NCBI GenBank assembly: GCA_022483015.1
Contig: JAKVOB010000001.1
Location: 1,512,902 to 1,576,901, forward strand
Direction: 5' to 3'
From: Atopobiaceae bacterium
GTDB taxonomy: Bacteria > Actinomycetota > Coriobacteriia > Coriobacteriales > Atopobiaceae
DNA: 64,000 nucleotides
Shown: positions 50,586 through 59,269 of the stretch, piece by piece
Numbering within the stretch: position 1 is the stretch's first letter
Layout: each line of letters starts with the position of its first letter
Notes under the pieces: generated by a model
Databases searched by the model: none
Told to the model about the DNA's origin: nothing
Seen by the model: the letters and a program-made list of their open reading frames with translations, nothing else
Program-made: the position numbers and the translations under genes

Positions 50586-51404
50586 ATGGCTGTCAAGATC
50601 AACATCAACACCCTGCTCGAGGCCGGCTGCCACTATGGTCACCAGACGCGTCGCTGGAACCCCAAGATGAAGCCCTACATCTTCGGTGAGCGCAACGACA
50701 TCTACATCCTTGACCTCAAGCAGACCATCCTTGATGCCGACAAGGCATACACGTTCCTGCGTGACACCGCCTCCAAGGGCGGCAAGGTCCTCTTCGTGGG
50801 TACCAAGAAGCAGGCACAGGACCCCGTGCAGATCCAGGCTGACCGCTGCGGCATGCCCTACATCAACCAGCGCTGGCTCGGCGGCGTCCTCACCAACTTC
50901 GTCACCATGCGCTCGCGTATCGACCGCATGGAGGAGCTCGAGGCCATGGTCGAGGACGGCCGCATGGCCCTTCTCCCCAAGAAGGAGCAGGCGCTCCTGG
51001 GCAAGGAGCTCGGTAAGCTCCAGCGCAACCTCGGTGGCGTCCGCGACATGAAGGCCACGCCCCAGGCGCTCTTCGTCGTCGACTCGAAGCGTGAGGAGAT
51101 CGCGGTACGCGAGGCAAACCGCCTGCACATCCCCGTCGTCGCGCTCCTCGACACCAACTCGGACCCTGACGTCATCGACTATGGCATCCCTGCCAACGAC
51201 GACGCGATCCGCTCCGTCTCGCTCATGTGCGAGCTTGCTGCCGACGCCGTCCTTGCCGGCACCGGCAAGGAGCAGGTCACGGCTGAGGAGATGGCCGCCG
51301 CTCCCGCAGCCGCCCCTGTGGCCACCGCTCCCGAGGCAGCGCCTGCAGCTGCCCCCGAGGCCGCGGCGCCTGCAGCTGCCCCCGAGGCCGCACCTGCCAA
51401 GTAG
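50586..51404 (+). CDS. rpsB: 30S ribosomal protein S2
   Basis: A 272-residue protein that is the last major component added to the 30S subunit. Conserved stretches are LLEAGCHYGHQTRRWNPKM, FVGTKKQAQD, NQRWLGGVLTNF and NSDPDVIDYGIPANDDA. The final 40 residues are an Ala/Pro/Glu tail made partly of a 27-bp tandem repeat and do not belong to the S2 fold. AGAAGGAG lies well placed before the ATG. tsf follows 41 nt later, the usual pair. Confidence 0.97.
   Translation: MAVKININTLLEAGCHYGHQTRRWNPKMKPYIFGERNDIYILDLKQTILDADKAYTFLRDTASKGGKVLFVGTKKQAQDPVQIQADRCGMPYINQRWLGGVLTNFVTMRSRIDRMEELEAMVEDGRMALLPKKEQALLGKELGKLQRNLGGVRDMKATPQALFVVDSKREEIAVREANRLHIPVVALLDTNSDPDVIDYGIPANDDAIRSVSLMCELAADAVLAGTGKEQVTAEEMAAAPAAAPVATAPEAAPAAAPEAAAPAAAPEAAPAK
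51339..51391 (+). repeat. 27-bp in-frame tandem repeat in rpsB
   Basis: A 26-bp sequence (starting GCGCCTGCAGCTGCC) occurs at 51339-51364 and again at 51366-51391, a period of nine codons encoding Ala/Pro/Glu. Copy changes would stay in frame. Confidence 0.85.
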
Positions 51405-51445
51405 CTCGTCCAACCGCTCATCTGAATCCCGAATAGAGGTATCCA

Positions 51446-52318
51446 ATGGCTACTGTTACCGCAGCTCTGGTCAAGCAGCTCCGCGAGATGACCGACTCAC
51501 CCATGATGGAGTGCAAGAAGGCCCTGGTCGAGGCCGATGGCGACATCGAGAAGGCCGTCGACGTGCTGCGTACCATGGGCATGGCCAAGGCCGTCAAGAA
51601 GGCTGGCCGCGAGACCAACGAGGGCACCATCGGCGTCTCCATCTCGGATGACTCCCGCTCGGGCGCGCTCGTCGAGGTCACCTGCGAGACCGACTTCGTG
51701 GGCACCAACCCCAAGTTCACCGGGTTCGCCAAGGCCCTGGCTCAGGTCGTCGCCAAGAACGACCCTGCCGACGTCGAGGCGCTGAAGGCATGCCAGTTCG
51801 ACGAGAAGGACACGGTCGACTCGGCCCTCACCGAGATGATCCACACCATGGGCGAGAACATGAAGATCGCTCGCTTCTCGAGGCTCTCCGTCGAGTCCGG
51901 TGCCCTCTCGAGCTACGTCCACCTTGGCGGCAAGCTCGGCGTCATCGTCGAGTTCGCCTTCTCCAAGCCTGAGACTGCTGCCAATGACGAGTTCAAGGCC
52001 TTCGCACACGACGTCGCCATGCAGGTGGCCGCTGCCACCCCCATCTGCGCCCGTCGCGAGGACGTCCCTGCTGACACCATCGAGCATGAGAAGTCCATCT
52101 ATAAGGCGCAGGCCGCCGACTCCGGCAAGCCCGAGGCCATCCAGGAGAAGATCGCCGAGGGGCGTCTCGAGAAGTTCTATCGCGAGAGCGTCCTTACCGA
52201 GCAGGTCTTCATCAAGGACTCCGAGACCACGATCTCGGAGCTTGCCAAGAAGGTCGGCTCCACGTGCGGCGACACGATCCAAATCATGAAGTTCGTGCGT
52301 TTCACCTTCGGCGAGTAG
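51446..52318 (+). CDS. tsf: Elongation factor Ts
   Basis: Nucleotide exchange factor for EF-Tu. The 290-residue protein has the UBA-like N-terminal domain (ALVKQLREMTDSPMMECKKAL, with the signature GD-EKAV-LR) and the core CETDFVGTNPKF. The C-terminal subdomain has VLTEQVFIKD near its end. Full length. A hairpin follows, then pyrH. Confidence 0.96.
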   Translation: MATVTAALVKQLREMTDSPMMECKKALVEADGDIEKAVDVLRTMGMAKAVKKAGRETNEGTIGVSISDDSRSGALVEVTCETDFVGTNPKFTGFAKALAQVVAKNDPADVEALKACQFDEKDTVDSALTEMIHTMGENMKIARFSRLSVESGALSSYVHLGGKLGVIVEFAFSKPETAANDEFKAFAHDVAMQVAAATPICARREDVPADTIEHEKSIYKAQAADSGKPEAIQEKIAEGRLEKFYRESVLTEQVFIKDSETTISELAKKVGSTCGDTIQIMKFVRFTFGE

Positions 52319-52339
52319 CCCGAGACCCGATCGATCCTG

Positions 52340-52370
52340 CAGAGGCCGGCGCCTATGGCGTCGGCCTCTG
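52340..52370 (+). terminator. Strong hairpin between tsf and pyrH
   Basis: CAGAGGCCGGCGCC pairs with GGCGTCGGCCTCTG over 14 bp with one G-T wobble and a three-base loop. There is no T-run, so it may be a weak or Rho-assisted terminator, or an mRNA-stabilising structure. Confidence 0.55.
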
Positions 52371-52428
52371 TCATGTGCAGACCCCCTGCCACATGCCCTG
52401 CGTGACCGGTCTGAGGTATCAGCTCTGC

Positions 52429-52434
52429 TAGAAT
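52429..52434 (+). promoter_or_regulatory. Candidate -10 box for the pyrH operon
   Basis: TAGAAT lies 49 nt before the pyrH GTG. The best -35-like GTGACC is 20 nt upstream, too far for a strong promoter. Confidence 0.4.
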
Positions 52435-52482
52435 CATCGAGGTATAACAGCGCCCAGGCGGCGCCAAAGGAAGGGATGTCGC

Positions 52483-53223
52483 GTGGCGGACCATACGGAC
52501 TACAAGTACAAGCGCGTGCTCCTCAAGCTCTCAGGCGAGGCCCTCATGGGTAGCGGCCAGGGTAACATCGACCCTGACGTCCTCAACAAGCTCGCTGAGG
52601 AGATCCGCGTCATCCACGACGACGGCGTCGAGGTCGGCGTCGTGGTCGGTGGTGGCAACATCTTCAGGGGGATGTCTGGGGCCGCGGCGGGTATGGAGCG
52701 CGCTCAGGCTGACTACATCGGCATGCTCGCCACGGTCATGAATGCCCTCGCCATCCAGGATGCCTTCGAGAAGCACGGCCTGACGAGTCGCGTCATGAGC
52801 GCCATCGAGATGCATGAGATATGCGAGACCTATATCCGTCGTCGCGCGATCCGTCACCTCGAGAAGGGCCGCGTCTGCATCTTCGCTGCCGGAACGGGCA
52901 ACCCCTACTTCACCACCGACACGGCAGCGGCCCTGCGGGCCTGCGAGATCGATGCCGACTGTCTCATGAAGGCCACCAAGGTCGATGGCATCTATGACAT
53001 GGACCCCGCCGTGCACCCCGAGGCCAAGAAGTTCGACGTCATCTCCTACCATGAGGTGCTCATGCGCGACCTCAAGGTCATGGACGCCTCGGCCACGGCC
53101 CTGTGCAACGACAACTCCATGCCGATTATCGTCTTCAACATGACCGAGCAAGACGTCTTCAAGCGGGCCCTCATGGGGGAGTCCGTCGGCACCACCGTCA
53201 TCCGGGAGGAGAACAACCAATGA
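52483..53223 (+). CDS. pyrH: UMP kinase
   Basis: Phosphorylates UMP to UDP, feeding pyrimidine and UDP-sugar pools. The 246-residue amino-acid-kinase-fold protein contains [52 protein letters not shown] and the C-terminal [14 protein letters not shown]. The GTG start follows AAGGAAGGG. The stop overlaps the frr ATG (ATGA), and a run of overlapping genes follows. Confidence 0.96.
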   Translation: MADHTDYKYKRVLLKLSGEALMGSGQGNIDPDVLNKLAEEIRVIHDDGVEVGVVVGGGNIFRGMSGAAAGMERAQADYIGMLATVMNALAIQDAFEKHGLTSRVMSAIEMHEICETYIRRRAIRHLEKGRVCIFAAGTGNPYFTTDTAAALRACEIDADCLMKATKVDGIYDMDPAVHPEAKKFDVISYHEVLMRDLKVMDASATALCNDNSMPIIVFNMTEQDVFKRALMGESVGTTVIREENNQ

Positions 53224-53765
53224 GCGATATCCAGGACTTCACGCGCGACCACATGGACAAGTGCGTCACATCCCTCAAGGCGAACTTCGCGAAGGTCCGC
53301 ACCGGACGGGCCAACCCGCACGTCCTCGATTCCATCAGGGTCGACTACTACGGCGTAGCCACGCCCATCACGCAGCTTGCTGCCGTGAAGGTCCCCGAGG
53401 CGACCATGCTCGTCGTGGAGCCTTGGGACAAGACAGCCCTGAACGCCATCGAGAAGGCCATCGCCACCTCCGACCTCGGCATCACCCCCGGAAACGATGG
53501 CTCTGCCATCAGGCTGCCGTTCCCGAGCCCCACCGAGGAGCGCCGCCGCGAGCTTGCCAAGGAGTGCCGTGCCTATGGCGAGGACGCGCGTGTCGCCGTG
53601 CGCAACGTCCGTCGCGAGGCCAACACCAAGCTCGAGCATGATGACGACCTCTCCGACGATGATGTGACACGCGGCAAGCAGCAGGTCCAGAAGGTCACCG
53701 ATTCGTTCATCGAGAAGATCGACGAACTCGTCAAGGCCAAAGAGGCCGAGGTCATGGAGATCTAG
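53220..53765 (+). CDS. frr: Ribosome recycling factor
   Basis: Splits post-termination ribosomes with EF-G. The 181-residue protein shows [46 protein letters not shown]-like and VRNVRREAN segments, with the long three-helix bundle pattern. Its start overlaps the pyrH stop by three bases, and its last G is the first base of the uppS GTG. Confidence 0.96.
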   Translation: MSDIQDFTRDHMDKCVTSLKANFAKVRTGRANPHVLDSIRVDYYGVATPITQLAAVKVPEATMLVVEPWDKTALNAIEKAIATSDLGITPGNDGSAIRLPFPSPTEERRRELAKECRAYGEDARVAVRNVRREANTKLEHDDDLSDDDVTRGKQQVQKVTDSFIEKIDELVKAKEAEVMEI

Positions 53766-54550
53766 TGCAACGAGACGAGAAAAAGCTCAGGGACTACTTC
53801 TGCAATCCCCCTGAGGACATCTCACTCGACTCGGTCGACCTCGACCGCATGCCGCACCACGTCTCCATCATCATGGATGGGAACGGGCGTTGGGCGACGG
53901 AACGTGGGCTCGAGCGGGGGGCTGGTCACGAGGCGGGCGTGAAGGCGCTTCGCGAGACCATCACGGCGAGCGTGCGCCTTGGCATCGACGTGCTGTCGGC
54001 CTACGCCTTCTCCACCGAGAACTGGAAGAGGCCCCAACATGAGGTCGACCTCCTCATGCACCTCTTTGCCACGACGCTCCTGCGCGAGCTGCCGCTGTTC
54101 GATCGCGAGAACGTCCAGCTGCGCTTCCTTGGCGACCTTGCGGGCCTTCCCGCGGCGACCCGAGACGTGTTCCAGGAGGGCCTCGACCGTACGGCGCACC
54201 ACACCGGTATGGTGCTGGCCCTCGCCGTGAACTACGGCAGCAGGGCAGAGATCGTGAGGGCGTGTCAGATGATCTCTGCGAAGGTCGCCGCAGGCGAGCT
54301 CTCCGCTGATGACATCGACGACAAGGTGGTCTCGGATGCCCTCTACACGGAGGGCCTTCCTGACCCCGAGCTGCTCATCCGCACGTCTGGCGAGCTGAGG
54401 CTCTCCAACTACCTGCTCTGGCAGCTTGCCTATACCGAGTTCTATGTATGGGACGGTTACTGGCCTGACTTCTCCCGTTGGCAGCTCCTTCGCGCCATCG
54501 ACTCCTTCCAGCACCGCAACCGCAGGTTCGGCGGGGTGTCTGCCTCATGA
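53765..54550 (+). CDS. uppS: Isoprenyl transferase (undecaprenyl diphosphate synthase)
   Basis: Chain-elongating cis-prenyltransferase that makes the lipid carrier for peptidoglycan. The 261-residue protein has the catalytic Asp in IIMDGNGRWA, YAFSTENWKRP and the C-terminal LLIRTSGELRLSNYLLWQLAYTEFYV. The GTG start overlaps the frr stop codon. It works directly upstream of the mre/PBP2 wall machinery encoded elsewhere in the window. Confidence 0.95.
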   Translation: MQRDEKKLRDYFCNPPEDISLDSVDLDRMPHHVSIIMDGNGRWATERGLERGAGHEAGVKALRETITASVRLGIDVLSAYAFSTENWKRPQHEVDLLMHLFATTLLRELPLFDRENVQLRFLGDLAGLPAATRDVFQEGLDRTAHHTGMVLALAVNYGSRAEIVRACQMISAKVAAGELSADDIDDKVVSDALYTEGLPDPELLIRTSGELRLSNYLLWQLAYTEFYVWDGYWPDFSRWQLLRAIDSFQHRNRRFGGVSAS

Positions 54551-55491
54551 GCGACGCCAATGGCCCTGCCAGCCAGGAGTCTGCCTCCCAGCGTGATGAC
54601 CGGCGTGCGGCCCGTGAGGAGCGTCGCGAGGCCCACGAGAGCCAGCGCGTCGTCGGCGACCTCAAGAGCCAGAAGGTGCGTGGCGGAGCCGAGCGGGTCC
54701 TGACCCGTACCACCTCGGGTGCCATCTATGCCATCACCATCCTCGTCTGCCTCTACCTCGGTCCCATTGCCACGGACCTCCTCGTGGCGGCCATGTCGTG
54801 GCTCTGCTGCTCCGAGTTCTTCCGCATCATCCGCATGGGCGGCAGGATGCCGAACGAGTTCATCGGACTTGCCTTTGCCGTGGCGTTCCCCGTCTCGGTC
54901 CTCCTGCATGGGTCGGTCATGCTGTTCCTCCTGTTCTGCCTGGTGTTCGCTGTAGGCGTCTGGTATGTGGCAACGCCGAGGGCGAGCATCGCCGACGTCG
55001 CCGCCACCGTCTTCGGCCCGGTCTATACCGGTCTCATGCTCTCGGCCATCGTCTCCATCCGCGTGTGCGACGCTGGCGGCGAGGGAGCCTTGCTCACCTT
55101 TGCCGTCATGGCGTCCGTCTGGATCAACGACGCCGCCGCCTACTTCGTGGGGTCCCGCATCGGACGTCATCCGCTTGCGCCACGCATATCGCCTCACAAG
55201 AGCATCGAGGGCCTCGTGGGAGGCATCCTGGGCTCCTTGGTCGTCTGGCTGGCGATCGCCTTCATCGGGGTCCGGTCGGTCTCGCTGCCGCTTGCCGTCT
55301 GCGCGGCGCTGCTCTCGGCCGCGGCAAGCGTCATGGGAGACCTCTTCGAGAGCAGGCTCAAGCGAGGGGCCGGGGTCAAGGACTCCGGCAACCTCATGCC
55401 TGGGCATGGCGGGCTGCTCGACCGTTCCGACTCCATGATCTTCGGGTGCATGGTCGCCTACTTCGTCCTGTTGATGGGAGGCGTCCTATGA
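54547..55491 (+). CDS. cdsA: Phosphatidate cytidylyltransferase
   Basis: Makes CDP-diacylglycerol for phospholipid synthesis. The 314-residue membrane protein has about seven helices after a charged cytosolic N-terminus of some 65 residues. The signature near the C-terminus, SVMGDLFESRLKRGAGVKDSG followed by PGHGGLLDRSDS, is complete. The ATG overlaps the uppS stop and the stop overlaps the dxr ATG. Confidence 0.95.
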   Translation: MSDANGPASQESASQRDDRRAAREERREAHESQRVVGDLKSQKVRGGAERVLTRTTSGAIYAITILVCLYLGPIATDLLVAAMSWLCCSEFFRIIRMGGRMPNEFIGLAFAVAFPVSVLLHGSVMLFLLFCLVFAVGVWYVATPRASIADVAATVFGPVYTGLMLSAIVSIRVCDAGGEGALLTFAVMASVWINDAAAYFVGSRIGRHPLAPRISPHKSIEGLVGGILGSLVVWLAIAFIGVRSVSLPLAVCAALLSAAASVMGDLFESRLKRGAGVKDSGNLMPGHGGLLDRSDSMIFGCMVAYFVLLMGGVL

Positions 55492-56687
55492 GCATCTTCG
55501 AGGACACGGCCCCTTGTTCGCCGCGCCCAGAGGTCCTGCGCGTCGCGATCCTTGGATGCACGGGCTCCATCGGACGTCAGGCCCTTGACGTCTGCCGGCA
55601 GCATCCCGACCGGCTCGACGTCGTGGCGCTGGCCGTCAACTCCTCCTGCGCAGGGCTCGTGGCTGCCGCCCGCGAGTTCGGGGCGACCCACCTCGCGGTC
55701 GCCGATGCGTCCCGAGCCCATGACCCCGCGCTTGCCGACCTCTCCGATTCCTGCGAGGTCGCCTTCGGCCACGACGCTGTCGAGGACCTCTGTGACCTCG
55801 ACTGCGTGGATTGCGTCCTCGTGGCTGTGGTGGGGGAGGCTGGCATAGGTGCGAGCTGGCGTACGCTCAAGGCCGACAAGATTCTTGCCTGCGCCAACAA
55901 GGAGCCCCTCGTCTCGGGGGGCGACCTCCTCATGCCCCTCGCGCGACCCGGTCGCATGCTTCCCGTCGACTCCGAGCACAGTGCGATCTTCCAGTGCCTG
56001 GTGGGGGAGAGGCACGACGAGGTCCACGCCATCTGGCTCACCTGCTCGGGAGGCCCCTTCCGGGGCCGCTCGCGCTCCGAGCTCGCCGACGTGACCGTGG
56101 CCGAGGCCCTGGCACATCCCAGCTGGTCGATGGGTCCCAAGATAACCATCGACTCCGCCTCCCTCATGAACAAGGGGCTCGAGGTCATCGAGGCGCATCA
56201 TCTCTTCGACGTGCCCATCGACGACATCCACGTCGTGGTCCACCCACAGAGCCGGATCCATTCCATGGTCGAGTTCGTAGACGGGTCGGTGAAGGCCCAG
56301 CTCGGCCCATCGGACATGCGCCTCCCCATCCAGTACGCATTCTCGTACCCCGAGCGCTGGGACACGCCTGCCGACCGGGTTGACTACTCCTCGGTGGGGG
56401 AGCTCTCCTTCTCGAGCCCTGACCTCGGCGCCTTCCGCTGCCTCTCGCTCGCCTTGTCTGCCGGCCGTACCGGGGGGACCCTCCCCTGTGCCATGAACGC
56501 GGCCAACGAGGTTGCCAACGCGGCGTTCAGGAAGGGGCTCTGTCGGTTCACTGACATCGATGCCATCGTCGAGAAGGTCATGGAGGCAACCGACGTCGAG
56601 CCTGTCGCATCAATCGAGCAACTCGCAGAGGTCGACCGCCTGGCGCGCGCACGTGCCGAGCGGGCCTCGGAGGGGATTCGCCTGTGA
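55488..56687 (+). CDS. dxr: 1-deoxy-D-xylulose 5-phosphate reductoisomerase
   Basis: Second enzyme of the MEP isoprenoid pathway, converting DXP to MEP with NADPH. The 399-residue protein has the NADPH motif GCTGSIGRQALD, ANKEPLVSGG, PVDSEHSAIFQCL with the metal/substrate residues, LTCSGGPFRG, DSASLMNKGLEVIEAHHLF and MNAANEVA. The ATG at 55488 overlaps the cdsA stop. A long in-frame extension upstream is antisense-phase noise within cdsA. Confidence 0.95.
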   Translation: MSIFEDTAPCSPRPEVLRVAILGCTGSIGRQALDVCRQHPDRLDVVALAVNSSCAGLVAAAREFGATHLAVADASRAHDPALADLSDSCEVAFGHDAVEDLCDLDCVDCVLVAVVGEAGIGASWRTLKADKILACANKEPLVSGGDLLMPLARPGRMLPVDSEHSAIFQCLVGERHDEVHAIWLTCSGGPFRGRSRSELADVTVAEALAHPSWSMGPKITIDSASLMNKGLEVIEAHHLFDVPIDDIHVVVHPQSRIHSMVEFVDGSVKAQLGPSDMRLPIQYAFSYPERWDTPADRVDYSSVGELSFSSPDLGAFRCLSLALSAGRTGGTLPCAMNAANEVANAAFRKGLCRFTDIDAIVEKVMEATDVEPVASIEQLAEVDRLARARAERASEGIRL

Positions 56688-58068
56688 GCGGTGCCATGTC
56701 TGTCGTCTCGGCTGTGTTCTGGGGCGTCATCATCCTTTCCCTGCTGGTGTTCGTTCACGAGGGAGGCCACTTCCTCCTCGCGCGAGCCTTCGGTGTCCGT
56801 GTGACCGAGTTCTTCCTCGGCCTCCCCTGCAGGTTCAAGCTCTCGCATCGGAGCCGTCGCTACGGTACCGAGGTCGGTGTCACCCCGCTCCTGCTTGGCG
56901 GGTATAACCGCATCTGCGGCATGGAGGGTGACGACGACGGCACGCTGGCCGGGGTGCTCGCCTGCGTGCAGGCCCACGGCCGCGTGAGCGTGGACGAGGT
57001 CGCGACCGAGTGCGCCCTCGACCATGACGTCGCCCTCGCCTCCTTGGTCACGCTGTCGGACTGGGCGAGCGTCGAGGCGTTCTACGACCCCGAGAAGGGT
57101 GAGAGGCCCACGCAGCGCTACTATCCGGAGTGCTTCCAGACGGTCCGGCGTGACGGTGCGCTCCTGACTGCCTACGACCGTGACCATGACTTCGAGGCTC
57201 CAGGCGTGAGCGATGCAGGCGCTCCTCGTCCCATCGAGGGCGAGCCCGAAGGGTTCCTCTCGGGCGAGCGTTCGCACACCTACCAAGGGCTCGGCTTCTG
57301 GAGGCGATTCTGCATCCTGGTGGCCGGCGCGACCGTGAACGTGGTCTGTGGGTTCCTTCTCGTCGTGTGCGTGCTGATGTTCGCGGGCGTCGAGACCACC
57401 ACGGGCACCAACGTCATCTCTGGTGTCGTGGAGGGGTCCCTCGCACAGGACTCGGGCCTTGCCGCCGGTGACAGCATCACCGTCCGTCGCAGGGAACGCA
57501 GACCGATGACTGGGAGGCGCTCGTGGGCGCCCTCAGCGATGCCTTGGGCACCGGTCAGGACTTCGCGATCACCTATACGCATGACGGCCAGGACCTCACC
57601 TCCACGGTCCCGGTGGACGGTCGTGACACCTCTCAGTTCGGCATCTATGCCGAGCAGGGGAGGACCTATCTCGGGTTCACTGATTCCTGCGCCTATACCG
57701 CCAGCTATATAGGGGTCGTCGCAAGCTATGTTGTGAAGCTCATGATTCCCACGCACACGGCAGAGGTCCTGCAGAGCTCGACCTCGATCGTGGGGATCTC
57801 GGTCATGGCGAGCCAGGCGGCGGCTGCCGGCGCGGACCAGCTTGCCCTGTTCGCCGCGGCCATCTCGCTCTCGCTCGGGTTCATGAACCTACTGCCGATC
57901 CCGCCGCTCGATGGTGGGAAGATCCTCATCGAGGCGATCCAGGCCATCGCGCATCGCAAGATTCCGGCCAAGGCCAACCTGGTCATCAACTATATCGGCC
58001 TGGGCCTGTTCATGCTCCTCTTTGTATACATGCTCAGGCAGGACGTATTCCGCTTCATCCTCGGCTAG
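56684..58068 (+). pseudogene. rseP: RseP/RasP site-2 protease (M50) with unusual insert, frameshifted
   Basis: Intramembrane zinc protease that usually completes regulated release of anti-sigma factors or signal-peptide remnants. From the GTG at 56684 come the first helix with the zinc motif His25-Glu26-Gly-Gly-His29, the cytosolic strand TPLLLGGYNRICGM, then about 115 extra residues (82-195), then GFWRRFCILVAGATVNV (second helix) and the start of a PDZ domain (VEGSLAQDSGLAAGDSIT). The frame is lost near 57484-57494. The +1/-2 alternative frame resumes with GTQTDDWEALVGAL, and the second catalytic motif NLLPIPPLDGG with two helices runs to 58068. Repair needs a net gain of one or loss of two bases. 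Total about 460 residues. Confidence 0.85.
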
Positions 58069-58076
58069 GGGGTTCC

Positions 58077-59183
58077 ATGATGGCTGACCTTAGGAGGCCA
58101 GAGCTCGCATCCGCTCCGCTCTCACGGTCGCTTACGCGTCCCGTGCACGTGGGTGGCGTCACGGTGGGTGGTGGTGCCCCGGTGGTGGTGCAGTCCATGT
58201 GCAACACGGCTACCTCCGACGCGGACGCCTCGCTCGCTCAGATTGAGACGTTGATGCAGGCAGGCTGTGAGCTCATCCGTCTTGCGGTACCGCACGCCTC
58301 GGCCCTCGACGGCTTCGCCGAGGTCTGTCGCAGGAGCCCCCTCCCTGTCATCGCGGACATCCACTTCGACCATCGCCTTGCCATCTCGGCCATCGAGGCG
58401 GGCGCCTCTGCGGTCCGTATCAATCCTGGCAACGTTGGCGGATGGGACCGCGTGGACGCCGTGGTCGATGCCGCACGCGATGCGGGGGTCCCCCTGAGGA
58501 TCGGCGTCAACGCAGGCTCGCTCGACCCCGCGCTCGCAGCTCGAGACGACCTCAGCCTCGAGGACAAGATGGTGGCCTCTGCGGTCTCGTATGTGAGCCA
58601 TATCCATGGGAGGGGGTTCGAGGACCTCGTCCTGTCCGCCAAGGCCCATGACGTCCCCACGATGGTGGCGGTGAACAGGCGCCTCTCGACGGAGCTTCCC
58701 GAGGTCCCGCTCCACCTCGGGGTCACCGAGGCAGGCACCCCCCGACAAGGGACCATCAAGAGCTCCTGTGGGCTCGGCATCCTGCTTGCCGAGGGAATCG
58801 GTGACACCATCCGCGTGTCGCTCACGGCGCCTCCGGAAGACGAGCTTCCTGTCGCGTGGGGGATACTCCAAGCCCTTGGGATCCGTCGGCGTGGTCCCGA
58901 GATCGTGAGTTGTCCCACGTGCGGCCGCACGGAGGTCGACCTCGTCGGTCTTGCTGACCAGGTGACCGAGAGGCTTGCTGGCATCACCGCCCCCATCAGC
59001 GTCGCCGTGATGGGGTGCGTGGTGAACGGGCCAGGCGAGGCCAAGGACGCTGACCTCGGCGTGGCCTGCGGGCATGGGCAGGGCCTCCTCTTCGCGAACG
59101 GCGAGGTCGTGCGTAAGGTCCCTGAAGAGGCTATCGTCGATGAGCTGATGGCCGAGGTCGCGCGGAGGTATCCAGAGGCCTGA
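58077..59183 (+). CDS. ispG: 4-hydroxy-3-methylbut-2-en-1-yl diphosphate synthase
   Basis: [4Fe-4S] enzyme of the MEP pathway that makes HMBPP. The 368-residue protein has a TIM barrel (VQSMCNTATSDADASLAQI, VIADIHFDHRLA, VRINPGNVG) and a C-terminal cluster domain with Cys279 and Cys282 (SCPTCGRTE), Cys314 (VMGCVVNGPGEA) and the following glutamate as fourth ligand. It lies 8 nt after rseP and completes the dxr-rseP-ispG grouping seen in many bacteria. Confidence 0.96.
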   Translation: MMADLRRPELASAPLSRSLTRPVHVGGVTVGGGAPVVVQSMCNTATSDADASLAQIETLMQAGCELIRLAVPHASALDGFAEVCRRSPLPVIADIHFDHRLAISAIEAGASAVRINPGNVGGWDRVDAVVDAARDAGVPLRIGVNAGSLDPALAARDDLSLEDKMVASAVSYVSHIHGRGFEDLVLSAKAHDVPTMVAVNRRLSTELPEVPLHLGVTEAGTPRQGTIKSSCGLGILLAEGIGDTIRVSLTAPPEDELPVAWGILQALGIRRRGPEIVSCPTCGRTEVDLVGLADQVTERLAGITAPISVAVMGCVVNGPGEAKDADLGVACGHGQGLLFANGEVVRKVPEEAIVDELMAEVARRYPEA

Positions 59184-59209
59184 CCTGCCTGGCTCCCAAG
59201 GGCTATGAT
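59180..59209 (+). promoter_or_regulatory. Candidate promoter for proS
   Basis: CTGACC (59180-59185), 18 nt, TATGAT (59204-59209). A GCACGG/CCGTGC hairpin follows in the leader (about 59217-59240). No T-box consensus is visible. Confidence 0.45.
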
Positions 59210-59269
59210 GCAACGTGCACGGTACGGCTGCCGGCCGTGCTTCTCGAAAACGAACACCAAGGAGTACCC

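Noticed and set aside
59210-59269. T-box riboswitch before proS
   Set aside because: A hairpin is present, but neither the T-box consensus nor a terminator/antiterminator pair is visible, and the leader is too short.
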